Assembly: GCA_017509605.1 (NCBI GenBank) | Contig: JAFWPH010000020.1 | Location: 62,001-126,000 of the forward strand | Source: Bacteroidaceae bacterium | GTDB lineage: Bacteria; Bacteroidota; Bacteroidia; Bacteroidales; Bacteroidaceae | DNA length: 64,000 bases | Reading direction: 5' to 3' | Shown: piece after piece, positions 19,496 to 26,094 of the stretch | Numbering within the stretch: the first letter of the stretch is position 1 | Layout: each line of letters begins with the position of its first letter | The notes under the pieces: generated by a model | Database searches by the model: none | What the model was told of the DNA's origin: nothing | Seen by the model: only the letters and a program-made list of their open reading frames with translations | Program-made: the position numbers and the translations under genes

Positions 19496-19537
19496 GGCGA
19501 AAAACGCCATATTTAAGATTGTTTAACGTTTTTCGCC
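19496..19537 (-). terminator. Terminator after DUF3467 gene
   Basis: An 11-bp perfect stem (19496-19506 with 19527-19537), with CTTTTTGCGC following on the minus strand. It separates the DUF3467 transcript from the rpsL promoter just downstream. Confidence 0.75.
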
Positions 19538-19574
19538 ATTTTTTAAATGTCAAAAAGGTGCTTTTTCTTGTTGT

Positions 19575-19889
19575 TTAAGCCTCTCCTTTGTTGATTTCGA
19601 ATGGTGCGATGGTGCGTGGACCGTTAGGTTGGTTCTTGAGTTCAATCTTGCCGAACTGTGCCTCGTACTTGGCGATGTTGTCCTGTAGTGCGAAGAGCAA
19701 GCGCTTGGCGTGTTCGGGTACCATCACCACTCTTGATGCCACATTGGCCTTAGGCATGCCGGGCATCATGCTCACGAAATCAAGGATGACCTCGTTGCTG
19801 GAGTGGGTGATCAGCACCATGTTGGAATAGACTCCCTGTGCCACTTCGGGCTTGATTTCAATTTGTAATTGCTGTTTGTTGTCTGCCAT
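19575..19889 (-). CDS. DUF3467 family protein
   Basis: 104 residues, no signal peptide or membrane segment. The sequence MADNKQQLQIEIKPEVAQGV then YSNMVLITHSSNEVILDF is recognisable as DUF3467, a small family of unknown function. In many Bacteroidetes it lies between rpoC and rpsL. Here it is still next to rpsL, but the gene upstream is a cysteine-desulfidase-like enzyme, not rpoC, and a terminator separates it from rpsL. Its leader contains a 9-bp-period repeat. Confidence 0.85.
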   Translation of the reverse strand: MADNKQQLQIEIKPEVAQGVYSNMVLITHSSNEVILDFVSMMPGMPKANVASRVVMVPEHAKRLLFALQDNIAKYEAQFGKIELKNQPNGPRTIAPFEINKGEA

Positions 19890-19913
19890 TGTTTCTTTCT
19901 TTATGATGATTAT

Positions 19914-19958
19914 TGATTTTGAATATTCTGAGTTTTTTGACCCTATGGATGACTTGGA
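19914..19958. repeat. 9-bp-period degenerate repeat before the DUF3467 gene
   Basis: Five consecutive 9-bp units on the plus strand: TGATTTTGA, ATATTCTGA, GTTTTTTGA, CCCTATGGA, TGACTTGGA. The last three bases are TGA or GGA in each. The repeat fills most of the 73-bp gap between the upstream stop codon and the DUF3467 start. Confidence 0.65.
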
Positions 19959-19962
19959 CTGA

Positions 19963-21246
19963 CTACTTGCTGGTCATGATGTCGAGTACGCAACGGTCGG
20001 TCTCACACATGGCGTCCTTGCCGATTTTGGTCAGGTTGTGGATGCTTCGGTCCACATCCTCGTCGATGATGCCTTCTACACTGCCCACGCACTCACCGTG
20101 GATGGCAAGCATGGCGGAGAGCACGGCTGTGGAGACACCGCTGGCGAGTTTCAGCGCGCAGCTCGGTTTGGCGCCGTCGCAGATCATGCCGGTGAGGTTG
20201 GCGACCATGTTCTTCACGGCGTATGTCACTTTCTCATATCCGCCACCCATCAGGTAGGTGATGCCACAACTGCTTCCCGTGGAGGCCACGACGCAACCGC
20301 ACAGGGCGGAGAGTTTGCCCAGGCTCTGCTTGATATAGATGGCTGTGAGGTGGCTTAGCATCAGCGCTCGTGTCATCTCCTCGTCGGTGTTGTGGTTTTC
20401 CTGGGCGAACACCACCACTGGTAGTGTGGCGCAGATGCCTTGGTTCCCGCTGCCTGAGTTGCTCATCACGGGAATTGGAGCGCCTGCCATGCGAGCGTCG
20501 CAGGCGCAGGCGGTGATGGAAAGGATGTGGGAGAAGATGCTTTCGCCCATGATGCCACGGCCAATGGGGCGGGAGAGTGTCTTGCCGAGTTGGTGTCCGT
20601 AGGTTCCTTTGAGCGATTCTCGGGCGGCATTCTCGTTGAGACGGCGGGCGTCGTTGATGAATGCGATTTCGTCGAGTGGCGCGGTAGTGGCAAATTCATA
20701 GACCTTGTGCATGTTCAGCCAACTATCATCGCAGCATTCGTCTTCTTCAGTGTCTGTCTGTTCGTTAAGGAGCACGTCGCTGTTCTTGCTGATATACACG
20801 AAATGCGTATGGTCGGTGCTGATGATGGCGGTGGCATCGTCTGTCCCCGCATTCACCTTGACCTCGATATAAAGTTTCTCCTTGATGCCTTGTTTCAGTC
20901 CGATTTTAATGTGGTCTTCTGCTATGTACGCCTTGCCACGCTCCACGGACTCGGGACAAACGTCCTTGAGCACTTCCAGTTGATAGGACGATTTTCCAAT
21001 TAGTGCTCCAAGAGCGATGGCAATGGGCAGTCCAACCATTCCTGTTCCGGGAATGCCGACTCCCATGGCGTTTTTCAGGATGTTGGCACTTAGGAGGACG
21101 TCTATGTGTTCTGGCACTTGTCCGAGTGTCTCTGTGGCTTTGCTCACGCACAGTGCCACGGCGATAGGTTCTGTGCATCCCACTGCAGGCAGCACCTCTG
21201 ACTTGACCAGTTCGATGATCCTCTGTCTTTCCGTTTTGTCTATCAT
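19963..21246 (-). CDS. UPF0597 / L-cysteine desulfidase-like (serine dehydratase alpha-like) protein
   Basis: 427 residues, the UPF0597 family (E. coli YhaM/CyuA type). Experimentally studied members are oxygen-sensitive [4Fe-4S] enzymes that split cysteine to pyruvate, sulfide and ammonia. Visible family motifs: VLPAVGCTEPIAVALCVSKA near the N-terminus, SNSGSGNQGICATLPVVVF in the middle and STGSSCGITYLMGGG later. Cysteines in SSCGI, MICDG and KPSC are candidates for the cluster ligands. It lies 38 bp downstream of dsbD and 73 bp before DUF3467 and is probably cotranscribed. Serine dehydratase activity is an alternative. Confidence 0.85.
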   Translation of the reverse strand: MIDKTERQRIIELVKSEVLPAVGCTEPIAVALCVSKATETLGQVPEHIDVLLSANILKNAMGVGIPGTGMVGLPIAIALGALIGKSSYQLEVLKDVCPESVERGKAYIAEDHIKIGLKQGIKEKLYIEVKVNAGTDDATAIISTDHTHFVYISKNSDVLLNEQTDTEEDECCDDSWLNMHKVYEFATTAPLDEIAFINDARRLNENAARESLKGTYGHQLGKTLSRPIGRGIMGESIFSHILSITACACDARMAGAPIPVMSNSGSGNQGICATLPVVVFAQENHNTDEEMTRALMLSHLTAIYIKQSLGKLSALCGCVVASTGSSCGITYLMGGGYEKVTYAVKNMVANLTGMICDGAKPSCALKLASGVSTAVLSAMLAIHGECVGSVEGIIDEDVDRSIHNLTKIGKDAMCETDRCVLDIMTSK

Positions 21247-21284
21247 GTCATTCTTTCTATCATTGCCGTTCGGGCGAATGATTC

Positions 21285-23357
21285 CTATTCAACGTTCTTG
21301 TATTTATTCAGTCCGCCACGGAGGAAATCCACATACTTGCTCACGTCCTCGTCATAGGAATAACTGGGTGCCAATGGGTTGCCCTGGTTATCGAGCAGCA
21401 CATAGAATGGTTGTGCGTTGGCGCCGAACTTGCTGCTTTGCAGGTAACTCCACTTGTCGCCCACGGTGCGCAGTTTACGCTCCTGGCCGTTTTCGTTCAC
21501 TACCAACGGCTCAGCCAGTGGGGTCCTCTCATCCACATAAAGTTGTATGAGCACATAGTCGTTGTTCATGATTGAAGCCACTGTCGGGTCAACCCATACG
21601 GCAGCCTCCATTTTGCGGCAGTTCACACATCCGTAGCCTGTGAAGTCAATCATCACGGGCTGTGCGTGCTGACGCGCGTATTCCATGCCAGCGTCATAAT
21701 CGGTGAATTTCGGTTTCACCTCGTTGTCGTAGAGGTTGAAGTCCTGAGTCTTCATGGGAGGCGCGAAGGCGCTGACGGCCTTCAGAGGAGCGCCCCAGAG
21801 TCCTGGTACCATATAAACGGCGAATGCCAGTGATGCCATAGCAAGGAAGAAGCGGAACACGCCGATATGGCGGTCGTCATCGTCGTGGGGGAACTTGATG
21901 CCTCCTAACAGATAGACACCGAGCAAGCCGAAGATCACAATCCACAAGGCGAGGAAGGTCTCACGGTCGAGAATGCGCCATCCCTGGGTAAGGTCGGCGA
22001 CGGAGAGGAACTTGAGCGCGAAGGCGAGTTCGATGAATCCGAGCGTCACCTTCACCACATTCATCCAACCTCCCGACTTGGGTGCCGACTTCAACCAACT
22101 GGGGAACATGGCGAAGAGTGTAAAGGGCAAAGCAAGGGCAACTGCGAAACCGAGCATGCCTATCGTCGGAGCGATGATGCTGCCCATGGTGCTCACCTCC
22201 ACAAGAAGGAACCCGATAATCGGGCCGGTGCAGGAGAAACTCACAAGGGTAAGCGTGAAAGCCATGAGGAAGATGCCGAGCAGGCCGCCCGTTTTCTCCG
22301 CCTTACTGTCCACTGCTGAGCTCCACGAAGAGGGGAGAGTGATTTCAAATGCACCGAAGAAGGAAGCAGCGAACACCACAAGCAGGAGAAAGAAGAAAAT
22401 GTTGAACACAGCGTTTGTCGCCATGTTGTTGAGGGCGCTGGCGCCAAATATCCAAGTTACAATCAGTCCGAGCACCACATAGATGATGACGATGGAAATG
22501 CCATAGACGACAGCATCTTTCACGCCCTTCTTCTTGTCGCCCGAACGGTGGAGGAAGAAGCTCACGGTCATGGGTATGATGGGCCAAACGCAAGGTGTGA
22601 CAAGCGCCACCAGACCGCCGAGCAGGCCCAGCAAGAAAATCATCCACAGGGAGGAGTGTCCTACATCGTTCTTGCCACCGTTCTCGAAGGCCTTCAGTTG
22701 GTCGATGACGGGAGTCCAGTAGTCAGAGGCAGCTACAGGAATGAATATCGAGCTGTCTTGTACTGTGCTGTCGGTCGAGGTGGTCAGCGTCGGCGTGGTG
22801 GCTACAGGTTCCTCTGCGGCCTTCTCATCGGCGTTGGCTTCGTTTTTTTTTTCGTCTTTTTTCGCGTCCGTGGCGTCTTCCTTCATGGCACCTTTGGCCT
22901 CACCGTTGTATTTGAACTCAGTGGTGGTAGGCGGTGTGCAGTTCTGGTCGTTGCAGGCGCTGTACTCGATGTATCCCTCAACCTCGTACGGGCCGCCAGT
23001 AAAGGTGACTTTCTGCACCAATTTGGCGCTCTTCTCGAAGAAGAAAAGTTCTGCTTCGAAGATGGGGTCGAACTGTTGGATGGGTTTGGTCACAGGCTTC
23101 AAAGGTCCGTTGGCCTTGGCACCCTTGAGGTTGTCGAAATGAATCACTGTCGGGTTAGGACCGTCCTCAACCACATTGGTGGAATACATGTGCCATCCTG
23201 GGTCGATAGATGCCTCGAATACGATTTCGCCCTCAGTTTCTGAAATCTTGTTGAACGTGGCGTTCATTTTCACGGGTTTGGCCATTTGGGCTATCGACGA
23301 AAGGCCGCATGTCAGCGCCATCACCATAGTGACGGCAATCAATCTGAAAAATCTCAT
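21285..23357 (-). CDS. dsbD: Thiol:disulfide interchange protein DsbD family
   Basis: Inner-membrane electron conductor that passes thiols from cytoplasmic thioredoxin to the periplasm, 690 residues from MRFFRLIAVTMVMALTCGLS (an in-frame start 10 codons earlier lies in the leader). Order: signal peptide 1-24; N-terminal DsbD-alpha-like immunoglobulin domain about 25-160; an Ala/Glu/Lys linker; eight or so membrane segments about 240-530 including VALVTPCVWPIIPMTVSFFL with its redox cysteine; C-terminal thioredoxin-like domain with GYGCVNCRKME. A perfect -33/-7 promoter precedes it. The downstream cysteine desulfidase-like gene suggests a thiol-linked unit, though this is only positional. Confidence 0.93.
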   Translation of the reverse strand: MRFFRLIAVTMVMALTCGLSSIAQMAKPVKMNATFNKISETEGEIVFEASIDPGWHMYSTNVVEDGPNPTVIHFDNLKGAKANGPLKPVTKPIQQFDPIFEAELFFFEKSAKLVQKVTFTGGPYEVEGYIEYSACNDQNCTPPTTTEFKYNGEAKGAMKEDATDAKKDEKKNEANADEKAAEEPVATTPTLTTSTDSTVQDSSIFIPVAASDYWTPVIDQLKAFENGGKNDVGHSSLWMIFLLGLLGGLVALVTPCVWPIIPMTVSFFLHRSGDKKKGVKDAVVYGISIVIIYVVLGLIVTWIFGASALNNMATNAVFNIFFFLLLVVFAASFFGAFEITLPSSWSSAVDSKAEKTGGLLGIFLMAFTLTLVSFSCTGPIIGFLLVEVSTMGSIIAPTIGMLGFAVALALPFTLFAMFPSWLKSAPKSGGWMNVVKVTLGFIELAFALKFLSVADLTQGWRILDRETFLALWIVIFGLLGVYLLGGIKFPHDDDDRHIGVFRFFLAMASLAFAVYMVPGLWGAPLKAVSAFAPPMKTQDFNLYDNEVKPKFTDYDAGMEYARQHAQPVMIDFTGYGCVNCRKMEAAVWVDPTVASIMNNDYVLIQLYVDERTPLAEPLVVNENGQERKLRTVGDKWSYLQSSKFGANAQPFYVLLDNQGNPLAPSYSYDEDVSKYVDFLRGGLNKYKNVE

Positions 23358-23384
23358 AATAATGAATGTCTTTTTTTTGTAGCG

Positions 23385-23416
23385 CAAAGTTAATCATTAT
23401 TGACAAGGGAAACAAA
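23385..23416 (-). promoter_or_regulatory. Promoter of dsbD
   Basis: Minus strand: TTTG (23416-23413), a 20-bp spacer, then TAACTTTG (23392-23385). This is a full match to the Bacteroidetes consensus. The start would be near 23380, giving a leader of about 22 nt. Confidence 0.85.
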
Positions 23417-23486
23417 ACATTGAATATAAAGATTATTAATATTCCTAATTTTCCCACTCTTTCCAAGAAAAATAAACATTAGATGA

Positions 23487-23516
23487 TTTGTATTCAAAAG
23501 AAAAGTGATATTTTTG
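23487..23516 (+). promoter_or_regulatory. Promoter of the 23561 gene
   Basis: TTTG (23487-23490), an 18-bp spacer and TATTTTTG (23509-23516). The -7 box is good; the spacer is 1-2 bp short of the usual 19-21. The start codon is about 40 nt beyond the expected transcription start. Confidence 0.65.
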
Positions 23517-23560
23517 CATATCAAGGACTTGCGCCTTCAACCGTCTAAACAACGCGAATT

Positions 23561-24790
23561 ATGAAACACATACTCGTTCTTTTGTTCTCAATCATAGCTT
23601 GTATATCTGTTTCTGCCCAGAGATTTGTGATGAGCGGAACAGTCACAGACAAGAAAACAGGAAAGGGCATCGCTTACGCCACCGTCAGAGCCTTGCCGTC
23701 AACCACCACTGTGGTCACCAACGAAGAAGGTTTCTTCACCCTGAAGCAAGAGGAGTGTCCCGAGGTCATCGAGGTAACCCACATCAATTACAATGCGGAG
23801 AGCGTCCGTCTGAACGATCTTCCTGTAAGCCCTTTGCGGATTCAACTCACTCCGTCGTCTGTGCTCCTTCAGGAGGTGAATGTCTGGACCGACGACCCTC
23901 GGAAACTGGTTGATATCGCCATCAGCAAGATAGCGCAGAACTACAGCACCAGTCCCTCGCTCTACAAGTGCTTTTACCGTGAGACTGTAATGAAGCGGCA
24001 GAGATATACCTATATCGCTGAGGCAGTGGTGGATATGTATAAGACAGCCTACACTCGAGGCATAGGCAGAGACAAGGTCGCCATATCGAAGGGAAGGCGT
24101 TTGGTCAGTCCCCGCGCTGGCGACACTCTCTCCGTGAAGGTGTTGGGAGGTCCCGCGCAACCCCTCATGCTCGATGTGGTGAAGAACGCATCATTCCTGC
24201 TCAACGATGAGGACCTCGCCGACTATGCCTTTTCTATGGAAACACCCACTGTCATAGGCAACAGGTCGCAGTTCGTGGTGGCGTTGTCTCCTAAGCATAT
24301 CTTGCCATATGCCCTTTATTATGGCAAACTCTATATAGACTGTGAGACGCTTGCCTTTACCCGGGTTGAACTATCCCTCGACATGAGTGACCGCGACAAA
24401 GCCACGGCTTTCATGCTTGTCAAGAAACCTGCCGGAGTGAAATTCAAGCCCAGGGAACTGTCTTGCCTGATTGATTACAGGTTTGACGGAAAGTTCTGCC
24501 GTATCAGTTATGTCAGAAGCAACTTCCGTTTCAGTGGTGACTGGAAGAAGCGTCAGTTTACATCGCCTTTCACAGTGGCTTGTGAGATGGCGGTGACCGA
24601 TCACCTTACCGACAGCATACAGCCCATCAGTGGGAGGGAATCTTTCGACTCGCGTGATGCCTTCTTTGACAAGGTGGATTATTTTTTAGATCCCGATTTT
24701 TGGGAAGACTACAATATCATTGAGCCGACAGAGACACTTGACAAGGCTGTTAACCGCCTTCTCAAGCGTCATCAATCCGTAAAACGATAG
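23561..24790 (+). CDS. Secreted carboxypeptidase-regulatory-like domain protein
   Basis: 409 residues. The signal peptide ends at SVSAQ (about residue 20). A CarboxypepD_reg-like beta-sandwich follows at about 22-105 (GTVTDKKTGKGIAYATVRAL, then ITHINYN-like EVTHINYNAESVRL), the same module that plugs TonB-dependent receptors. The remainder (KCFYRETVMKRQRYTYIAEA onward) is a conserved Bacteroidetes region of unknown function, probably mostly beta. There is no C-terminal sorting tail and no lipobox, so it is likely periplasmic. Single-gene unit with its own promoter and a convergent terminator. Confidence 0.8.
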   Translation: MKHILVLLFSIIACISVSAQRFVMSGTVTDKKTGKGIAYATVRALPSTTTVVTNEEGFFTLKQEECPEVIEVTHINYNAESVRLNDLPVSPLRIQLTPSSVLLQEVNVWTDDPRKLVDIAISKIAQNYSTSPSLYKCFYRETVMKRQRYTYIAEAVVDMYKTAYTRGIGRDKVAISKGRRLVSPRAGDTLSVKVLGGPAQPLMLDVVKNASFLLNDEDLADYAFSMETPTVIGNRSQFVVALSPKHILPYALYYGKLYIDCETLAFTRVELSLDMSDRDKATAFMLVKKPAGVKFKPRELSCLIDYRFDGKFCRISYVRSNFRFSGDWKKRQFTSPFTVACEMAVTDHLTDSIQPISGRESFDSRDAFFDKVDYFLDPDFWEDYNIIEPTETLDKAVNRLLKRHQSVKR

Positions 24791-24815
24791 AAGATATTTG
24801 CAAACCACAAAAAAA

Positions 24816-24845
24816 GACGGGGCGTGACCAATCTCACACCCCGTC
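24816..24845 (-). terminator. Terminator between convergent genes
   Basis: A 7-bp GC-rich stem plus 4 further pairs around one C/A mismatch (24816-24827 with 24834-24845). On the minus strand an 8-T run follows directly, so it is an intrinsic terminator for the DUF1460 gene. It may also stop the plus-strand message, though no T-tract follows on that side. Confidence 0.85.
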
Positions 24846-24879
24846 TGTGTTATTCAACGGTGAATTCATCGGACTGACG

Positions 24880-25752
24880 TTATTTAATTCGGTAGAGGCG
24901 GATGCCGAGGTGTGAAGCCTGTGTTTGCGAGTAGTTGTAGAAGGTGGTGCTGTCGAGTACGACTTTCTTCTTGAGGCTTGAAGCGTGCATGAGATGGAGT
25001 TTGCCATCCTGCCACACGGCTATGCCCACATGCGAGGTGTCGAGACCCTTTTTTGAGGTGATGATGGACACGATGTCGCCAGTCTTGATGAAAGGTAGTT
25101 CTGAGTGAGTCCTTCCTAAGTATGCCTTGGCCAGGTAGGGAAAGGTGCGTCCGTTCACCGCTTGCTCGTCCTTTCGGATGGCAGGAATGAATTCGGGATG
25201 AGCGTCTAAATGTTTGTAGAGTTTAGGGTGTGACGACATGTAGTTGATGTCAACCACCTGTTTGGCGAACGGCACTTGGTCGCTGCGGTTTCCCTCTTTG
25301 ATAGCTTTCTCGATGACGGAATAGACGAGTCCCATCTGCTCGTTGTCCTCGCCCCACTGTGTGAAATAGTGAAGTCGCGAGGGATATCCGTCGATGCGTC
25401 CCTGACGGTAGCGAAGTTGGGTGAGCCGTCGGCAGAAGTCTTGAAAGGTTCGCTCCCCGTGTTTGTGGCAAATGGTCAGTGCGGTGACGTTCTCCACGAA
25501 GGTGGTGCAGTCGAGTTCCCGTGTGTTGACGATGAGGTGCTCTGAAGAGCCTTTCTCCAAGGTGTGTCCCACATAGGGACGGCCTAAGAAGAGTTTGCCG
25601 AAATAGAGCATAGGCTGTTGCTTGCCAATCTTCTCTGGCGCTTCCTGGAGCGCACGTACGATGAACAGCGAGTCCTCGCGGTTATAGTCGGTGCGTTGTG
25701 AAAAGGCCTGCATGCAGAGCAGCATGATGGGTATGAAGATGAAATGTCTCAT
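24880..25752 (-). CDS. DUF1460 family, NlpC/P60-like N-acetylmuramoyl-L-alanine amidase
   Basis: 290 residues; signal peptide 1-18 (ending MQAFS). DUF1460 members are cysteine peptidase-fold enzymes acting on peptidoglycan fragments. The catalytic cysteine is in NTRELDCTTFVENV (about residue 80) and the histidine is likely in GDIVSIITSKKGLDTSHVG or LHLMHASS. Other family blocks: LYFGKLFLGRPYVGHTLEKG and DGYPSRLHYFTQWGEDN. It acts in the periplasm or outside the cell. A 57-residue peptide gene lies 61 bp upstream, with a strong hairpin in between. Confidence 0.85.
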   Translation of the reverse strand: MRHFIFIPIMLLCMQAFSQRTDYNREDSLFIVRALQEAPEKIGKQQPMLYFGKLFLGRPYVGHTLEKGSSEHLIVNTRELDCTTFVENVTALTICHKHGERTFQDFCRRLTQLRYRQGRIDGYPSRLHYFTQWGEDNEQMGLVYSVIEKAIKEGNRSDQVPFAKQVVDINYMSSHPKLYKHLDAHPEFIPAIRKDEQAVNGRTFPYLAKAYLGRTHSELPFIKTGDIVSIITSKKGLDTSHVGIAVWQDGKLHLMHASSLKKKVVLDSTTFYNYSQTQASHLGIRLYRIK

Positions 25753-25768
25753 AAAAAATGCTGAATGT

Positions 25769-25802
25769 AGCCACCCTGGCCTTGAGCAGGCCAGACGTGG
25801 CT
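25769..25802 (-). promoter_or_regulatory. Hairpin between peptide gene and DUF1460 gene
   Basis: A 6-bp plus 7-bp stem (25769-25774 with 25797-25802; 25776-25782 with 25788-25794) with a 5-nt loop and a small internal bulge. A T6 run lies 10 nt further on, overlapping the DUF1460 start. It looks like an attenuator or partial terminator that would lower amidase expression relative to the peptide. Inference from structure only. Confidence 0.6.
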
Positions 25803-25813
25803 GATTGTCTTAT

Positions 25814-25987
25814 TTACCAGAGGTTGCCCCATTCGGAATCTTTGTTGTTGCTGCCACGTTGGTTGGTTTCGGCGATATTGCCGCCACCACCTTTTCCTTG
25901 GGGAATAGAGGCAGTATCCTGCAACAGCGGTGAAGCGACGAGATGAATGGTGCGGAGTTTAGGAATGGTATAAGTTCTCTTGTTCAT
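25814..25987 (-). CDS. Small Bacteroidales peptide with KxYxxP start and Gly/Trp-rich end
   Basis: 57 residues: MNKRTYTIPKLRTIHLVASP, then LLQDTASIPQGKGGGGNIAE and TNQRGSNNKDSEWGNLW. It is basic at the N-terminus, has a LLQDTAS turn, a Gly4 stretch and an acidic Trp-containing C-terminus. There is no signal peptide or membrane helix. I recognise the layout (K-x-Y-x-x-P near the start, Leu-Leu in the middle, Gly/Asp/Trp at the end) from many unnamed short ORFs in Prevotella, but no function is known to me. It lies upstream of the DUF1460 amidase and downstream of a 1224-residue surface protein. No clear promoter was found immediately upstream. Confidence 0.7.
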   Translation of the reverse strand: MNKRTYTIPKLRTIHLVASPLLQDTASIPQGKGGGGNIAETNQRGSNNKDSEWGNLW

Positions 25988-26021
25988 ATTGTTTTTTATT
26001 TATGTTCGGCTTTTTTGTTGG

Positions 26022-26077
26022 TCACAGGCAATCCTAAGTTTTCAGGTCTATTCTGGGATGATTAGGATTGCCTGTGA
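26022..26077 (-). terminator. 16-bp perfect hairpin after the 1224-residue protein gene
   Basis: Perfect 16-bp arms (26022-26037 with 26062-26077) around a 24-nt loop, starting 18 bp beyond the stop codon. On the minus strand no T-tract follows the 3' arm; an A-run does. It probably stabilises or ends the upstream message. Because the small peptide gene lacks its own visible promoter, partial readthrough is possible. Confidence 0.65.
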
Positions 26078-26094
26078 TTACTTGTGTCTGAATG

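Larger units (their letters stand above)
19184..19574 (-). promoter_or_regulatory. Upstream region and long leader of rpsL
   Basis: 391 bp without a gene. On the minus strand it holds, in order, the terminator of the DUF3467 gene (19496-19537), a -7 element TAATTTTG (19431 down to 19424), and about 235 nt of predicted leader. The leader can form a 7-bp stem (19337-19343 with 19368-19374) and smaller hairpins, including one with arms GGCC near 19280. The last 50 nt before the ATG are AU-rich and probably open. A growth-rate or r-protein control element here is an inference. Confidence 0.6.
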
